Origin: Paractinoplanes ovalisporus
Lineage (GTDB): Bacteria > Actinomycetota > Actinomycetes > Mycobacteriales > Micromonosporaceae
Direction: 5' to 3'
Assembly: GCF_016834655.1 (NCBI RefSeq)
Contig: NZ_JAENHP010000002.1
Span: forward strand, 620,001 to 684,000
Length of the DNA stretch: 64,000 nt
Part shown: piece after piece, positions 32,119 to 42,211 of the stretch
Position numbering within the stretch: position 1 is the stretch's first letter
Layout of the letters: each line of letters starts with the position of its first letter
The notes under the pieces: generated by a model
The model's database searches: none
What the model was told of the DNA's origin: nothing
What the model saw: only the letters and a program-made list of their open reading frames with translations
Translations under genes and position numbers: made by a program

Positions 32119-34821
32119 TCAGGGTGCGTCGCGGTCGTGCCGCTCCACCGCGCGGGCGACCTCGACCCGGGAGGTCACCGACAGCTTGTGGAACAGGTTG
32201 CGCAGGTGGGTCTCGACCGTCTTGCGGCTCAGGAACAGCTCCTCGGCGATCTCGGCGTTGGTCCGCCGGTCCGCGACCAGCCGCGCGATCTCCAGCTCGC
32301 GCCCGGTCAGCCCGGCCAGCCCGGAGGCGGGCGCGCTGCGGTGGTGCACCCGCCGATGACCGAGCCGCCGCATCAGCCGCTCGGCCTCGGCCCGCCGGCG
32401 GGGCGCGCCGCACCGCTCGTACAGGTCGCACACCAGCTGCAGCATGCGGACGGCGGCCTCGGTGTCGCCCGCCTCGGCCAGCGCCCGCGCGGCCAGGAAA
32501 CGGGCGGCCGCCTCCTCCAGCACGGTGCCGTTCCCGGCCTCGGCCAGCGCCAGCTCCGCCGCCTCCCGGAAGCGGCCCTGCGCGAGAGCCACGGCCGCGC
32601 TGCCGGGTTCCAGATCGGCCGCCTCGGCGACGCGCCCGGCGGCCAGGCGGCACCGCACGACCAGCGCCCGGGCCGCCGGTCGCAGAGGGGCCGGCAGCGC
32701 GTCGAGGTCGGGAACGACCAGCCGCTCGGCCGCGGCGAACTCGCCCGACTCGGCCAGGGCCGCGGCCAGCGTGAGCCGTGACCACACCCCGGGCAGGCTC
32801 TTCTCCGGGTCGTTGTGCGCCTCCACGCTCTCGCGGGCCAGCACCAGCGCCGTGCCCGCGTCGCCGCCGCTCGCCGCCACCGAGGAGCGGGCCATCAGGA
32901 CCCAGCCCAGCAGCGACCGGTTGCCGGACGAGCGGGCGACGTCGATCGCCTCGTCGAGCAGGGCGGCGGCCTCCGGGAGCCGGCCCAGCGCGGCCCGCAC
33001 CAGGCCGGCCCAGAACATCACCGGGACGTGGTGGCGCACCACACCGAGGGCCCGCTCGGCGTGCCGGGTGGCGTCCGCGAGCCGGCCGCACAGCAGCTCG
33101 GCCGCCGCCAGCTGGGCCACGACCGGCTCGGGGGAGTGCCCGATCTGCTCGTCGGTCTGCGCGTCGAGCAGGGCCGCCGCCTCGGCGCAGGCGGCGGTCG
33201 CCTCGGCCGTGCCGCCCGCGAACGCGGTGCTGAAACCCAGGCGCATGGCCGTCTCGGCGACGAGCCGGGGATCGTCCAGCCGACCGGCCGTCGCCCGCGC
33301 CCGGCGGGCCCACTCGAGGGCGGGCGTGAACTCCAGGCGGAACAGGTGGTCCTGCGCGATCGCGCTCATCAGCAGGGCGGCCTCGGCCGACGGCGCCTCC
33401 CCGAGGCTCTCCAGGACGGCCGTCAGGCGGCGATGGGCGGCGTCGTGGTGGCCGAGCGCGTGCTCGATGCCGGCGCAGTCGGCGGTCACCGCGACCCGGA
33501 CGGCGATCCGGTCGTCCGGCAACAGCGCGAGGGCCCGTACGAAAGCCTCGCGGGCCTCTTCGAGCCGGCCGGTCGCGCCCAGCGCCTGGCCGAGGGCGGT
33601 CCACAACCCGGCGGAGTCCGGCGCCAGGCCGATGGCGTCGCGGTACCAGCGGGCGGCCTCCCCGGGCGCCCGCAGCAGCACGTCGTCACCGGCCGCGCGC
33701 AGCAGCGCGACCGCCTCCGGATCACCCGGCCGCGCCGCCTGCACGACGTGGTGGGCGCGTCCGGCCGGGGGCACACCCCGCTCGGCCAGCGCCCGGCCCA
33801 GCCGTTCGTGGGCGCCGACCCGCCAGGCGCGCGGCGCCGACTCGTAGACGGCCCGGCGCAACAGCGGATGCCGGAACCGGAACCGGCGCGGCGCCTCGGT
33901 GGGGCGTACGAGATCGCGGTCCAGCAGCGCGTCGAGGGCCTCGGCGACCTCGGGCTCGTCACGTTCGGCGGCCACCGCGACCAGATCGAGCAGGAACGGG
34001 TCGCCGGCCACGGCGGCGCCCTCCAGCACCCGGCGCAGGTCGCGGTCGAGCAACGCGAGCTCGTCGGACATCGCAGTCGACACCGCGTCCTCGGTGGACC
34101 GTCCGACGGTCTTGCGGCCGGCCCGCGCGAGCTGGGTCAGATAGAACGGGTTGCCGCCGCTCTCGGCGTGCAGCCGCGCCGCCTCCGTGTTCCCCGGGCC
34201 CAGGAGCTCCCGTACGTCTTCCGGGGTGAGCGGCCCCAGGTCGAGGCGCACCGGTGCGGCCCGTTGCAGCGCGGCGGTCAGGCGCCCGGCGGTCTGGCGG
34301 GGCCGCATCGCCAGCCCGAGCAGCACCGGCGCTGCCGGGGGCCGCCGCAGCAGCGCGCAGATCAGCTCGACCGACCCCTCGTCGGCCCAGTGCAGGTCGT
34401 CGAGCAGCAGCACCGTCGGCGTCTCGGCGGCCAGCACCTCCAGCACCCGGCGCATCGCCCGGTGCGCCCGGTAGCGCGGGTCGCCGTGCGTCTCACGGGC
34501 CGGCGCCGGCCACGACGGCAGCAGATGGGCCAGCTCGGCCCGCGTCTCGTCGTCCAGCTCGGGCCGGGCCGCCCGCAGATATTCGTCGAGCGCGTCGACG
34601 AACAGCCAGAACGGCAGGTCGCGCTCGAACTCGGAGGCGCTGCCGTTGAGCACCAGCATGCCCCGGGCGTCGGCCATCCGCCCCAGCTCGGCCAGCATGC
34701 GGCTCTTGCCGATGCCCGGCTCCCCGGCGATCACCACCGTCCGCGCCCCGGCGCCGGTCAGCAGCGCGCCGAGCGCCTCCAGCTCGGTGCCGCGCCCGAC
34801 CAGCCCATGGTCATGCTCCAC
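32119..34821 (-). CDS. LuxR family ATP-binding regulator (LAL type)
   Basis: 900 aa. An N-terminal AAA-like domain has Walker A GEPGIGKS (33-40) and Walker B TVLLLDDLHWADEGSVELI. A long middle region of TPR-like helical repeats follows, then a C-terminal LuxR helix-turn-helix (about 835-885) with LTGRELEIARLVADRRTN and FLSRKTVETHLRNLFHKL. LAL proteins act as large signal-sensing activators. The divergent gene at 34878 and the downstream membrane protein are the nearest candidate targets. Full length for the family. Confidence 0.9.
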   Translation of the reverse strand: MEHDHGLVGRGTELEALGALLTGAGARTVVIAGEPGIGKSRMLAELGRMADARGMLVLNGSASEFERDLPFWLFVDALDEYLRAARPELDDETRAELAHLLPSWPAPARETHGDPRYRAHRAMRRVLEVLAAETPTVLLLDDLHWADEGSVELICALLRRPPAAPVLLGLAMRPRQTAGRLTAALQRAAPVRLDLGPLTPEDVRELLGPGNTEAARLHAESGGNPFYLTQLARAGRKTVGRSTEDAVSTAMSDELALLDRDLRRVLEGAAVAGDPFLLDLVAVAAERDEPEVAEALDALLDRDLVRPTEAPRRFRFRHPLLRRAVYESAPRAWRVGAHERLGRALAERGVPPAGRAHHVVQAARPGDPEAVALLRAAGDDVLLRAPGEAARWYRDAIGLAPDSAGLWTALGQALGATGRLEEAREAFVRALALLPDDRIAVRVAVTADCAGIEHALGHHDAAHRRLTAVLESLGEAPSAEAALLMSAIAQDHLFRLEFTPALEWARRARATAGRLDDPRLVAETAMRLGFSTAFAGGTAEATAACAEAAALLDAQTDEQIGHSPEPVVAQLAAAELLCGRLADATRHAERALGVVRHHVPVMFWAGLVRAALGRLPEAAALLDEAIDVARSSGNRSLLGWVLMARSSVAASGGDAGTALVLARESVEAHNDPEKSLPGVWSRLTLAAALAESGEFAAAERLVVPDLDALPAPLRPAARALVVRCRLAAGRVAEAADLEPGSAAVALAQGRFREAAELALAEAGNGTVLEEAAARFLAARALAEAGDTEAAVRMLQLVCDLYERCGAPRRRAEAERLMRRLGHRRVHHRSAPASGLAGLTGRELEIARLVADRRTNAEIAEELFLSRKTVETHLRNLFHKLSVTSRVEVARAVERHDRDAP

Positions 34822-34877
34822 CGGATCAGGGTCGCACCCCGATGTCGTCGCGCGCGACGGTGACGAGGCTCGATCCC

Positions 34878-35120
34878 GTGCCGCGTTTCCTGCTCCACAA
34901 CCGACACGCCGCCGACGACTGCGGGGTGGTGTTCGCCGCGTTCCGCGGTTTCCCGAGCCCGCTGCGGCACGCCGGCGCGCTCAGTTCGTGCCGCACCGGC
35001 GGCCACGAGGTCTGGTGGCAGACCACGGCCCCGGACGGACCGGCGGCGCTGCGCCAGCTGCCCCCCTACGTCGCCGCGACCACCGTCGCCATCCGCATAG
35101 AGAGGCTCGACACGCCCTAG
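34878..35120 (+). CDS. Small conserved hypothetical protein
   Basis: 80 aa from GTG 34878 (VPRFLLHNRHAADDCGVVFA); the in-frame ATG 34842 would give 92 aa. I recall similar short actinobacterial proteins starting with an RxLLHHRH-type segment and containing SPLRH, SSC and GGH..WW, all visible here. The product is probably a small alpha/beta protein; no function is known. It lies 10 bp before the DUF1772-like membrane protein gene. Confidence 0.6.
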   Translation: MPRFLLHNRHAADDCGVVFAAFRGFPSPLRHAGALSSCRTGGHEVWWQTTAPDGPAALRQLPPYVAATTVAIRIERLDTP

Positions 35121-35130
35121 GAGGGTCCCC

Positions 35131-35589
35131 ATGCTCGCCGAGATCGGCCTGGCCCTGTCGGTCGTCTGCGCCGGCCTGTGGTCCGGCCTGCTGCTGACCC
35201 TGACCACGATCCTGCATCCCATCTACGCCGCCCAGGACGGTGCCGGTTTCGCCGCCGAGCTGCGCCGGTTCCTGCCGGTGGCCCGCAAGTCGCCGACCAA
35301 CTATCTGCTCGTCATCGGCCTGGTCGTCGCGCCGGTGATCGCCCTGATCGGCGGGGCCCCGCCGTGGCTGACCGGCACCGGCCTGGCCCTGACCGTGATC
35401 GGCCCGCTGCTGATCTCGAGCCGGCTGGCCGAGCCCAACTACGACGTCATCCTCGCCTGGGACCCGGCCGCGCTGCCGGACGACTGGCGGGCCGTCCGCC
35501 GCCGCTACTTCGCCCTGAACTGGATCCGCGCCGTCATCACGTGGATCGCCTTCCTGCTGTTCCTCGCCGCCTTCTGGAGCTACCTGTGA
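35131..35589 (+). CDS. DUF1772-like (anthrone-oxygenase-like) membrane protein
   Basis: 152 aa with GGAGGG upstream of the ATG. Four hydrophobic segments, conserved Pro in TILHPIY near the first, and RRYFALNWIRAVITWIAF at the end, the layout of DUF1772 proteins. Some relatives assist aromatic polyketide oxygenation. It overlaps the FAD monooxygenase gene by GTGA, so the two may act together on an aromatic substrate. Confidence 0.75.
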   Translation: MLAEIGLALSVVCAGLWSGLLLTLTTILHPIYAAQDGAGFAAELRRFLPVARKSPTNYLLVIGLVVAPVIALIGGAPPWLTGTGLALTVIGPLLISSRLAEPNYDVILAWDPAALPDDWRAVRRRYFALNWIRAVITWIAFLLFLAAFWSYL

Positions 35590-36734
35590 ACACTCTGCCC
35601 ACCCGCACCGACGTCCTCATCGCCGGAGCCGGACCCACCGGCCTGACCCTGGCCGCCGCGCTGGCCGCCCGCGGACTCGGCTTCGTGCTGCTCGACCAGG
35701 CCGACCGCGGCGCCAACACCTCGCGGGCCGCGGTCATCCACGCCCGTACGCTGGAAGTCCTCGACGAACTCGGGGTCAGCGCCGAGCTGTGCCGCCGGGG
35801 CATCGTCGTGCCCACCTTCACGATCCGTGACCGCGACCGGGTCCTGCTGCGGGTGCCGTTCGGCGGGCTGCCCACGAAGTTCCCGTACACGCTGATGCTC
35901 CCGCAGAACGACACCGAGCAGGTTCTCGCCGCTCACCTGGCCGCGGCCGGCGGCGAGGTGCACTGGGGCCACCGGCTCACCGGGTTCGAGCACGACGGCT
36001 CCTCCGGCGAGGGGGTCACGGCCAAGGTCACCGGCCCCGACGGCACCGTCCACGAGATCCGCGCCCGCTTCCTGGCCGGCTGCGACGGCATGCACAGCGC
36101 CGTCCGCGAGCAGTCCGGCATCGGCTTCGCCGGCGACCGCTACGCCGAGTCGTTCGTGCTGGCCGACGTGACGATGACCTGGCCCCACCCGCGCGATCAG
36201 GTCAACCTGTTCTTCTCGCCGGACGGCCTGGTGGTGGTGGCGCCCCTGCCCGGCGACCGCTACCGCATCGTGGCCACCGTGGACGAGGCGCCCGAGCAGC
36301 CCACCCTGGCCGACATCCAGCGGCTGCCGGCCGTGGCCGGGCGGGTGACCTCGGTCGGGTGGAGCTCGCGGTTCCGGGTCCACCACCGCCTGGCCGACCA
36401 CTACCGCCAGGGCCCGGTCTTCCTGGCCGGAGACGCCGCCCACGTGCACAGCCCGGCCGGCGGCCAGGGCATGAACACCGGCATCCAGGACGCGGTGGCG
36501 CTGGCCCGAGCCTTGGCCGCCGGCGACCCGGCGAGCCTGGACGCCTACGAGACCGCCCGCCGCCCGGTGGCGGCCCAGGTGGTCGCGACCACGGACCGGC
36601 TCACGCGGGCCGCCACCGTCCGCAATCCCGTGCTCCGCGCGGCCCGCAACACCGCGCTCAGCGTCGTCGGCCGTTCCCCACGGGTGCAGCGGCGGCTGGC
36701 CATGAACCTGGCCGAGCTGACGGTGCCGAAGTGA
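35586..36734 (+). CDS. FAD-dependent aromatic monooxygenase (PHBH/UbiH-like)
   Basis: 382 aa, GTG start. FAD-binding motif VLIAGAGPTGLTLAAALAARG at the N-terminus, the DG motif in LAGCDGMHSAVREQSGI (about residues 165-180) and the GD motif GPVFLAGDAAHVHSPAGGQGMN near residue 285. These three mark group A flavin hydroxylases acting on aromatic rings with NAD(P)H and O2. The C-terminal thioredoxin-like domain of the phenol hydroxylase type is missing. It is coupled by GTGA overlaps to the DUF1772 gene and the CPBP protease gene. Substrate unknown. Confidence 0.85.
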   Translation: MNTLPTRTDVLIAGAGPTGLTLAAALAARGLGFVLLDQADRGANTSRAAVIHARTLEVLDELGVSAELCRRGIVVPTFTIRDRDRVLLRVPFGGLPTKFPYTLMLPQNDTEQVLAAHLAAAGGEVHWGHRLTGFEHDGSSGEGVTAKVTGPDGTVHEIRARFLAGCDGMHSAVREQSGIGFAGDRYAESFVLADVTMTWPHPRDQVNLFFSPDGLVVVAPLPGDRYRIVATVDEAPEQPTLADIQRLPAVAGRVTSVGWSSRFRVHHRLADHYRQGPVFLAGDAAHVHSPAGGQGMNTGIQDAVALARALAAGDPASLDAYETARRPVAAQVVATTDRLTRAATVRNPVLRAARNTALSVVGRSPRVQRRLAMNLAELTVPK

Positions 36735-37471
36735 ACCTCCGGACGCTCCGCTTCGCCGTGACGTTCCTGGCCGCCTGGTTCGTCCTCGACCGGCTGGCCA
36801 CCTCGCCACCCCGGCCGCTGGCCGCCCTGGCCGCCCTGGCCGCGGCCGCCGCCGTCATCACGATCGGCTGGTGGCAGCCGCTGCGCCGCTTACCGGCCCT
36901 GCTCGGGCTGGGCCGGCCGGCGGTCCGCGCCTGCCTGGTGGCCACGGCGGCCGGGTCGGCCGTGCTCGGCTCCTATCTGGCCGGTGCCGCGCTGCTCGGC
37001 GTCGACCTGCGCCTGCGGCCCGGCTGGCCGCTCGTGCTGGCCGGGGTGCTGGTGTTCCACGGCCTGGCCGAGGAACTGGTGTGGCGCGGGTTCGCGTTCG
37101 GGTGGTTGCGCCGGTCGCGGCCGTTCTGGCGGGCGGTGGCGTGGTCGATGCCGCTGATCGCGGTCACCCACGTGCCGCTGCTGATCGGCAACGGCTGGGC
37201 GGTCGGGACGATGGCCGTGCTCAGCGCGGCCGTCACCTGCGTGCCGCTGGCCTGGCTGTGGGAGAGCGGGGGCCGCACGATGTGGGCGCCCGCGATCCTG
37301 CACGGCCTGATCGGCACCTGGCAGCTCTGGGAGCGCGACTACCCGGCGACCTTCTCGATGGTGGTGCTCGGCGCCTCGATCCTGGTGCCGCTGCTCGTCC
37401 TGCTGACCCCGCGCCCGGTCGGCGGCCTGGTCCTGACCCGCACGACGAACCGCGCTGCGATGGACGCTTGA
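36731..37471 (+). CDS. CPBP family intramembrane metalloprotease
   Basis: 246 aa, GTG start overlapping the monooxygenase stop. Six to seven membrane helices. The CPBP/Abi motifs are visible: AEELVWRGFAFGWLRR (EE-x3-R), a His in AVTHVPLL and HGLIGTW near the end. Relatives process prenylated or membrane proteins, or give bacteriocin self-immunity. The tight coupling to an aromatic monooxygenase is unusual and may just reflect operon packing. Confidence 0.82.
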   Translation: MNLRTLRFAVTFLAAWFVLDRLATSPPRPLAALAALAAAAAVITIGWWQPLRRLPALLGLGRPAVRACLVATAAGSAVLGSYLAGAALLGVDLRLRPGWPLVLAGVLVFHGLAEELVWRGFAFGWLRRSRPFWRAVAWSMPLIAVTHVPLLIGNGWAVGTMAVLSAAVTCVPLAWLWESGGRTMWAPAILHGLIGTWQLWERDYPATFSMVVLGASILVPLLVLLTPRPVGGLVLTRTTNRAAMDA

Positions 37472-37571
37472 TCGGCACGATTGTGCAAGAGGTCGAGAGG
37501 ATCGCCGTAACGTTCGCGCTGATGGAGCGCCGATGATTGTTCTACCGCCACAACAGCCGTAGGAGAATCAG

Positions 37572-37877
37572 ATGAGTGTGACGCACGGTTTCCACGCCAC
37601 GATGACGGCCCGGCCCGGCCTCGGCGACAAGCTGGTGGCGCTGCTCCTCGACGCGCCGTCGCTGACCCATCCCGACTGCGTCGTCTTCCTGGTCGGCCGC
37701 TCGGCCGGCGACCCCGATGTCGTCCACGTCACCGAGGGTTGGACGACCCCCGAGGCGCACGCCGCCTTCTTCGCCACCGCGCCCGCACAGGCCCTGGTCG
37801 CCGAGCTGCAGCCGCTGCTCGACGGCGAATCGCAGTACAGCGACGAGGTTCCGGCCGGCGGAAAGGCGGCGTTCTGA
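37572..37877 (+). CDS. Antibiotic biosynthesis monooxygenase (ABM/YgiN-like) domain protein
   Basis: 101 aa. A single dimeric alpha/beta barrel: HGFHATMTARPGLGDKLVAL, then CVVFLVGRSAGDPDVVHVTEGW and HAAFFATAPAQALVAELQPL. Fits ActVA-Orf6/YgiN quinol monooxygenases by length and layout. It ends 1 bp before the alpha/beta hydrolase ATG, so both are co-translated. The upstream gap 37472-37571 has a GTAGGAG ribosome site but no feature beyond that. Confidence 0.78.
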   Translation: MSVTHGFHATMTARPGLGDKLVALLLDAPSLTHPDCVVFLVGRSAGDPDVVHVTEGWTTPEAHAAFFATAPAQALVAELQPLLDGESQYSDEVPAGGKAAF

Positions 37878-37878
37878 G

Positions 37879-38793
37879 ATGGCCCTCGACCCCGAACTCA
37901 AGGCCCGGCTGGCCGACATGCCCCTCATGCCGCGACTCGACGCCGGCACGCTCGCGCAGATCCGCCCGTTCGCCGCGCCGGAGTTTGTCGCCGCGCCCAC
38001 GGTCGACCAGCGCGAGATCACCGGGCCGGTCCCGCTGACGATCCTGCGCCCGGCCGGTCCGGCGCCGGTGAACGCGCCGTGCGTCTACTGGATCCACGGC
38101 GGCGGCATGGTGATGGGCAACCGCTACTCGCAGATCGACATCCCGCTCGAATGGCTGACGGAGTTCGGCGCCGTCGTGGTCTCGGTCGACTACCGTCTCG
38201 CGCCCGAGACCCAGGGTACGGGTCCGGTTGACGACTGCTACGCCGGTCTGTTGTGGATCGCCGAGCACGCCGCGGAACTCGGCATCGACCCCGGACGCGT
38301 CGTCGTGGCCGGGGCCAGCGCGGGTGGCGGGCTCGCGGCCGGGGTGACGTTGATGGCCCGCGACCGTGGCACCGTGCCGATCGCCGCTCAGGTGCTGATC
38401 GGGCCGATGCTCGACCACCGCAACCGCACCCCGTCGAGCCGCCAGTTCTCCGGCGGTCCGGGGGTCTGGACCCGCGAGATGAACGAGTTCGCCTGGCGGT
38501 GCCTGCTCGGCGATGTCCGGAGCGAGGTTTCCCCGTACGTCTCACCCGCGCTCGCCGCCGACCTGAGCGACCTGCCTCCGGCCTACATCGACGCGGGTTC
38601 GGAGGAGGTCTTCCGCGACGAGGACGTGGACTACGCGAGCCGGATCTGGGCGGCCGGCGGCTCGGCCGACCTGCACGTCTGGAACGGCGGTTTCCACGGC
38701 TTCGACGCGCTGTTCCCGACGGCCGCCCTGTCCGTAGCGGCCCGGCTGACCCGCACCCGGTGGCTGGCCCGGCAGCTCGGCGGAGCTTGCTAG
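37879..38793 (+). CDS. Alpha/beta hydrolase (hormone-sensitive lipase family)
   Basis: 304 aa. HSL family marks: the oxyanion motif [12 protein letters not shown] (near residue 75), nucleophile elbow GASAGG (about 150) and late His in [19 protein letters not shown] is also intact. Such enzymes hydrolyse short-chain esters or lactones. It follows the ABM gene directly; a monooxygenase forming an ester or lactone followed by an esterase would be a logical pair, but that is inference. Confidence 0.88.
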   Translation: MALDPELKARLADMPLMPRLDAGTLAQIRPFAAPEFVAAPTVDQREITGPVPLTILRPAGPAPVNAPCVYWIHGGGMVMGNRYSQIDIPLEWLTEFGAVVVSVDYRLAPETQGTGPVDDCYAGLLWIAEHAAELGIDPGRVVVAGASAGGGLAAGVTLMARDRGTVPIAAQVLIGPMLDHRNRTPSSRQFSGGPGVWTREMNEFAWRCLLGDVRSEVSPYVSPALAADLSDLPPAYIDAGSEEVFRDEDVDYASRIWAAGGSADLHVWNGGFHGFDALFPTAALSVAARLTRTRWLARQLGGAC

Positions 38794-38803
38794 CGTTCGC
38801 CGC

Positions 38804-40048
38804 ATGACGGATTCGGGGAAGCGGGCCGCCGGGGTTGTCTTCGCGGCGGCGGTGGGGGCGCTGGCCGGGGCGGCGCTCGGCGGGCGCCGGGGTGTCGCGC
38901 CCGGCGCGGCGCTGCTCGCCTCCACCGAACTGGTGGCTCGTGCCCGGCAGCGGCCCAACGAGGTTCCGCCGTGGTGGTCGCGGGTGGTGATGAGCGGGGC
39001 CATCGCGGCCCCGGCGGGCCGGCTCCTCGGGGGTGACCCGGTGCGGGTCGGTCTGATCGCCGGGGCGGTCGCGGGCGCGCTCGGTCTGCGGCCGCAGAAG
39101 GTGGCGCTCGGCCCGGTCGTCGGCGCCGCCGTGGGCGCGGCCTGGCGTCTGGCCGGTGGTCGCGACGCTTCACCGGCCGCGGTCGCCGCGACCGCGGTGG
39201 TCGGTTTCCGGGTGGTGTCGGCCGTGCTGTTCCGCGACCCCCAGGTGGGGCTGCTGGCCGAGCGGGCCCGAGCCGAGGATCTGCCGTTCGTGGTGCCGCT
39301 GGAGGCGCGCGGGGGATACGTCGGCACCGACTACGTGCGCGGGCTGGCCGAGACGATCGGCGGCAGCTACCGGGCCGACGCCGCCGACGTCGGGATCCTG
39401 GCCTCGCTCGACGACCTGGCCGGGCCGCAGTTCGACCCGGCGGTGGTCGATCCGGCGGTGCGCGAGTTCTATGAGCACACCACCCGGTTCCGGCTCGACA
39501 TCGTGCCCGAGTGGCGGCCCTGGGTGCGCCCGGGCTACCTGCTCTACCGCACGTTCGTGGCGCGTCCGCTGGGGCAGGCCAACGTGCCCATGAACCAGCG
39601 CGAGACCCTGCGCGGCGTGCGCAGCCGCATCGACACCATCACACCCGAGGGCACCGACCTCATCGGCGTACGGGGGTGGATCCGCTCGTTCGCCGACACC
39701 GACGAGCCGATCTATGTGGGCATCTACACGACGTACCGGCACGACGACCGGGGTTACGTGAGCGTCGGCTTCCCGGTGCCGCAGGGCAGCTTCACGGCCA
39801 CGCTGCTGCCGCTGCCCCGGCCCGGTGGCGGTCTCGTGCTGACCAGTCGCAGCGACCTGGCCCACCCGGGCCACTACCTGAGCTACGTCGACCCGCAGAC
39901 CCGCGAGCTGACCACCCTGGAGGTGCACGGCTTCACCGAACAGCTGGACGTCTACGTCGAGGACGGCGAGCTGCGGGCCGAGCACGCGTTCTCGCTCTAC
40001 GGCCTGCCGTTCCTGGTGCTGCACTACACGATCCACCGCAAGGGTTAG
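38804..40048 (+). CDS. Hypothetical protein with Gly/Ala-rich membrane region and soluble C-terminal domain
   Basis: 414 aa. The first 150 residues contain several small-residue hydrophobic helices ([43 protein letters not shown]). The remainder is a soluble alpha/beta domain with [20 protein letters not shown] and [20 protein letters not shown], which I do not recognise. I cannot assign a family. Its end overlaps the convergent membrane sensor gene by 4 bp. Confidence 0.65.
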   Translation: MTDSGKRAAGVVFAAAVGALAGAALGGRRGVAPGAALLASTELVARARQRPNEVPPWWSRVVMSGAIAAPAGRLLGGDPVRVGLIAGAVAGALGLRPQKVALGPVVGAAVGAAWRLAGGRDASPAAVAATAVVGFRVVSAVLFRDPQVGLLAERARAEDLPFVVPLEARGGYVGTDYVRGLAETIGGSYRADAADVGILASLDDLAGPQFDPAVVDPAVREFYEHTTRFRLDIVPEWRPWVRPGYLLYRTFVARPLGQANVPMNQRETLRGVRSRIDTITPEGTDLIGVRGWIRSFADTDEPIYVGIYTTYRHDDRGYVSVGFPVPQGSFTATLLPLPRPGGGLVLTSRSDLAHPGHYLSYVDPQTRELTTLEVHGFTEQLDVYVEDGELRAEHAFSLYGLPFLVLHYTIHRKG

Positions 40049-41724
40049 CCGAGCGGCTTCTCCAGCAGGACGACACGGTCCTCGCGGACGACCAGGACAC
40101 GACCGTCCTCGGCGACGGCGAGCAGCGGACGGCGTACGTCACCCTCGTAGGCGTCCATGGGCGAGCTCACGCAGTCGCCGTCCACGCATCGCGACACCAT
40201 CTGGCGCCAGTACTTCCTGGACTCGCCGATCGTCAGGTGGAAGCCCGGTGCCGGGGCGGGCACGGCCGTGGCCTCGTACGTGGTGGAACCGACGACGGTG
40301 GTCGCGTTCAGCGAGTCCGGCTCGGGCGGGGCGACGTCGGCCGTGTGCTTCGGGGAGGCGCAGGTGACCGGCTCGCAGCCGTACCGGTACAGGGAATGCC
40401 CCACCCAGAACGTCGCCGCCGGGCGCCCGTCGGCACCGACCGTGAGGCTCGCGCGGGTGCCGTTCTGGTAGCCGTCCTCCGGCGTACGGTCGGTGACGCC
40501 GACCTGATGGCGTTGCGGCTTCGAGCAGGCGACGTCGGCGCATCGGATCAGCGAGAACCGGTAACGCCCGTACTGGCCGCCCTCGACCGGGGCGGCCACG
40601 AAGAACCAGAGCGAGCCGTCGGGCGCGGAAGCCCCGGCCACCTCGGCCTCGACCATCGGGCTCAGCTTCTCCTTGGCCGAGGCCCGGACCGGCAGCCACG
40701 CCTCGCGGCAGCCGTCGCGTGTGCACCGCGCGTAGTGCACGAACGGCCCGCCCTTGTCCGGTCCGCCGCTGAGCCGGGCCTTGACCACCGTCCCGTCGGC
40801 GGCGATGACGACGCGGCTGTAGCCGTCCGTCGTGGGCGGGCCGCCGTTGACGTTGGTGAAGCTCCGGCACAGGTCGTCGTCGCAGTACCAGACGCCCGGG
40901 CTGGTGACGATGACCGGATGCTGTCCGGCCGGCCATACGACCGCGGTCGCGGTGGCGGGTCCGCGATCGTGCGTACGGACCTGGGGCGCGCCGGACGGGT
41001 TCACCACGACCAGCCCGGCCGAGACGGCGACGGCGAACGCGATCAGGGCGGCGCCGGGCCAGATCCGGGCCCTGGTCCCGTGGGCTTCCTCCCGGGTGTG
41101 GGGGCGCGCCGCCAGCACTGCCTGCAGGGTGAGCGCGACGGTCATCGAAAGAGCGGTTCCCACGTACGGGATGAACCCGGCGCCCCACGCAAAGAGCGCC
41201 GGCCCGAGTATGCCGCCCAGCAGGAACAGCGCGGTCTCGCCCCAGGTCACGTCCCGTCCGGAGCCGCCGACAGCCCGGTCGACCCCGGAGATCAGCAACC
41301 GGGCCGTGAGGAACACCGCCGCCAGCAGGATCGAGACGCTCAGCACCAGCCCGATCGGCCCCGGCGCGACGACGAAGGGCGCCCACATCGCGAGGAAGGT
41401 GGCCCCGCCGGCGGTGATCAGGCCGGTCACGAACCAGGGCAGATGCTTGACGCCCTGCCCCAGAGCCTCGACCGGCCCGACGCCACGGACCGCCGTCCAC
41501 GCGCCGGCGACCAGCCCGACCAGCCACAGCATCACCGTGAGGGCGAGCTCGGCCCAGGCCAGGGGGCCGCTGTCGAGGTTTTCCGCGACCCCGTCGACGA
41601 TCACCAGGTGGCCCTCGCCGGGCCACAGGTCGAGCAGCGACGACGCCAGCAGGATCACCGCCACGACGGGCAGGACCACGGCGAGCACCGGCCGCCAGGC
41701 GACGATCTTGGGGGGAGCGGACAT
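40045..41724 (-). CDS. Membrane protein with Cys-rich extracellular beta domain, function unknown
   Basis: 559 aa. The N-terminal 220 residues form about six membrane helices; residues 240-559 form a beta-rich domain with paired Cys in the pattern W/A-x-C-x4-C ([62 protein letters not shown]). Five such disulfide-like pairs suggest a propeller with one Cys pair per blade outside the cell. No enzymatic motif seen. It may be a sensor or surface protein. Its product is not similar to the neighbouring ones. Confidence 0.7.
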   Translation of the reverse strand: MSAPPKIVAWRPVLAVVLPVVAVILLASSLLDLWPGEGHLVIVDGVAENLDSGPLAWAELALTVMLWLVGLVAGAWTAVRGVGPVEALGQGVKHLPWFVTGLITAGGATFLAMWAPFVVAPGPIGLVLSVSILLAAVFLTARLLISGVDRAVGGSGRDVTWGETALFLLGGILGPALFAWGAGFIPYVGTALSMTVALTLQAVLAARPHTREEAHGTRARIWPGAALIAFAVAVSAGLVVVNPSGAPQVRTHDRGPATATAVVWPAGQHPVIVTSPGVWYCDDDLCRSFTNVNGGPPTTDGYSRVVIAADGTVVKARLSGGPDKGGPFVHYARCTRDGCREAWLPVRASAKEKLSPMVEAEVAGASAPDGSLWFFVAAPVEGGQYGRYRFSLIRCADVACSKPQRHQVGVTDRTPEDGYQNGTRASLTVGADGRPAATFWVGHSLYRYGCEPVTCASPKHTADVAPPEPDSLNATTVVGSTTYEATAVPAPAPGFHLTIGESRKYWRQMVSRCVDGDCVSSPMDAYEGDVRRPLLAVAEDGRVLVVREDRVVLLEKPLG

Positions 41725-41767
41725 CGGCCCAGGATAGGGAGGCCGTGTCCGCTCGCGGGGCCCCGAT

Positions 41768-41865
41768 TACTCGGCCGGCGCTGTGATCTCCGGCTCGGCC
41801 GCCTCCCCGTCGTGTCTACTCGGCCGGGAACGCAGCCTCCGGCTCGGACGGCTCGGCGGTCTCCT
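41768..41865. repeat. Duplicated 3' end of the 86-aa gene, including stop codon
   Basis: TACTCGGCCGG occurs at 41768-41778 and 41817-41827, period 49 bp. On the minus strand the gene ends with codons for SEPEAAFPAE and TAG; downstream a second copy reads AEPEITAPAE and ends in TAA. The duplicate is therefore outside the gene. Same phenomenon as at 5541-5675. Confidence 0.75.
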
Positions 41866-42076
41866 CCTCGTGGATCGGCGACGAGGTCAGCAGCTCGACC
41901 TCCCAGCGCTCGACCAGCTCCTCGCCCTCCTCGTCGGCCTCGAGGTAGCTGCGCACGCGGACGCCGAGGCCCAGCTGGTTGGCGGCCCGCAGGTGCTCGG
42001 TCACCTCGTCGATGCCGGCCAGGTAGTGCGTGGAGATGACGTCGGGCTGCACGGTGGTCTCGTCGAGATCAGTCAC
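41816..42076 (-). CDS. Small acidic hypothetical protein
   Basis: 86 aa, very acidic, with a coherent alpha/beta-like middle (HYLAGIDEVTEHLRAANQLG, VRVRSYLEADEEGEELVERW) and a Glu/Pro/Ala tail. No family recognised. Codon use is typical of the window and the reading frame is compact, so I accept it as real. The last codons and stop are duplicated downstream. It stands alone, divergent from the ALF/FG-GAP gene. Confidence 0.6.
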   Translation of the reverse strand: MTDLDETTVQPDVISTHYLAGIDEVTEHLRAANQLGLGVRVRSYLEADEEGEELVERWEVELLTSSPIHEEETAEPSEPEAAFPAE

Positions 42077-42170
42077 CCCGTCAGCCTAGGAAACAGCGCC
42101 CTGGTGCCGGCATGCGCCCCCGCGACATCGGGGCATCCTGACGCTGGTCGATCCGTTACCCTCTCTCCGA

Positions 42171-42182
42171 ATCGATTTCGAT
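42171..42182. promoter_or_regulatory. ATCGA-TT-TCGAT inverted repeat upstream of the ALF/FG-GAP gene
   Basis: A 12-bp palindrome 29 bp before the start codon in the 135-bp gap between the divergent genes 41816-42076 and 42212-44668. It may be a regulator site; no matching regulator is nearby. No clear -35/-10 pair was identified. Confidence 0.3.
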
Positions 42183-42211
42183 CGAACTAATCACGGGGGA
42201 ACACCGACTCC

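Noticed and set aside
32815..34863. Open frame of 682 codons antisense to the LAL regulator
   Set aside because: No motif, repetitive Arg/Gln/Gly composition; the minus strand encodes a complete Walker-LuxR protein.
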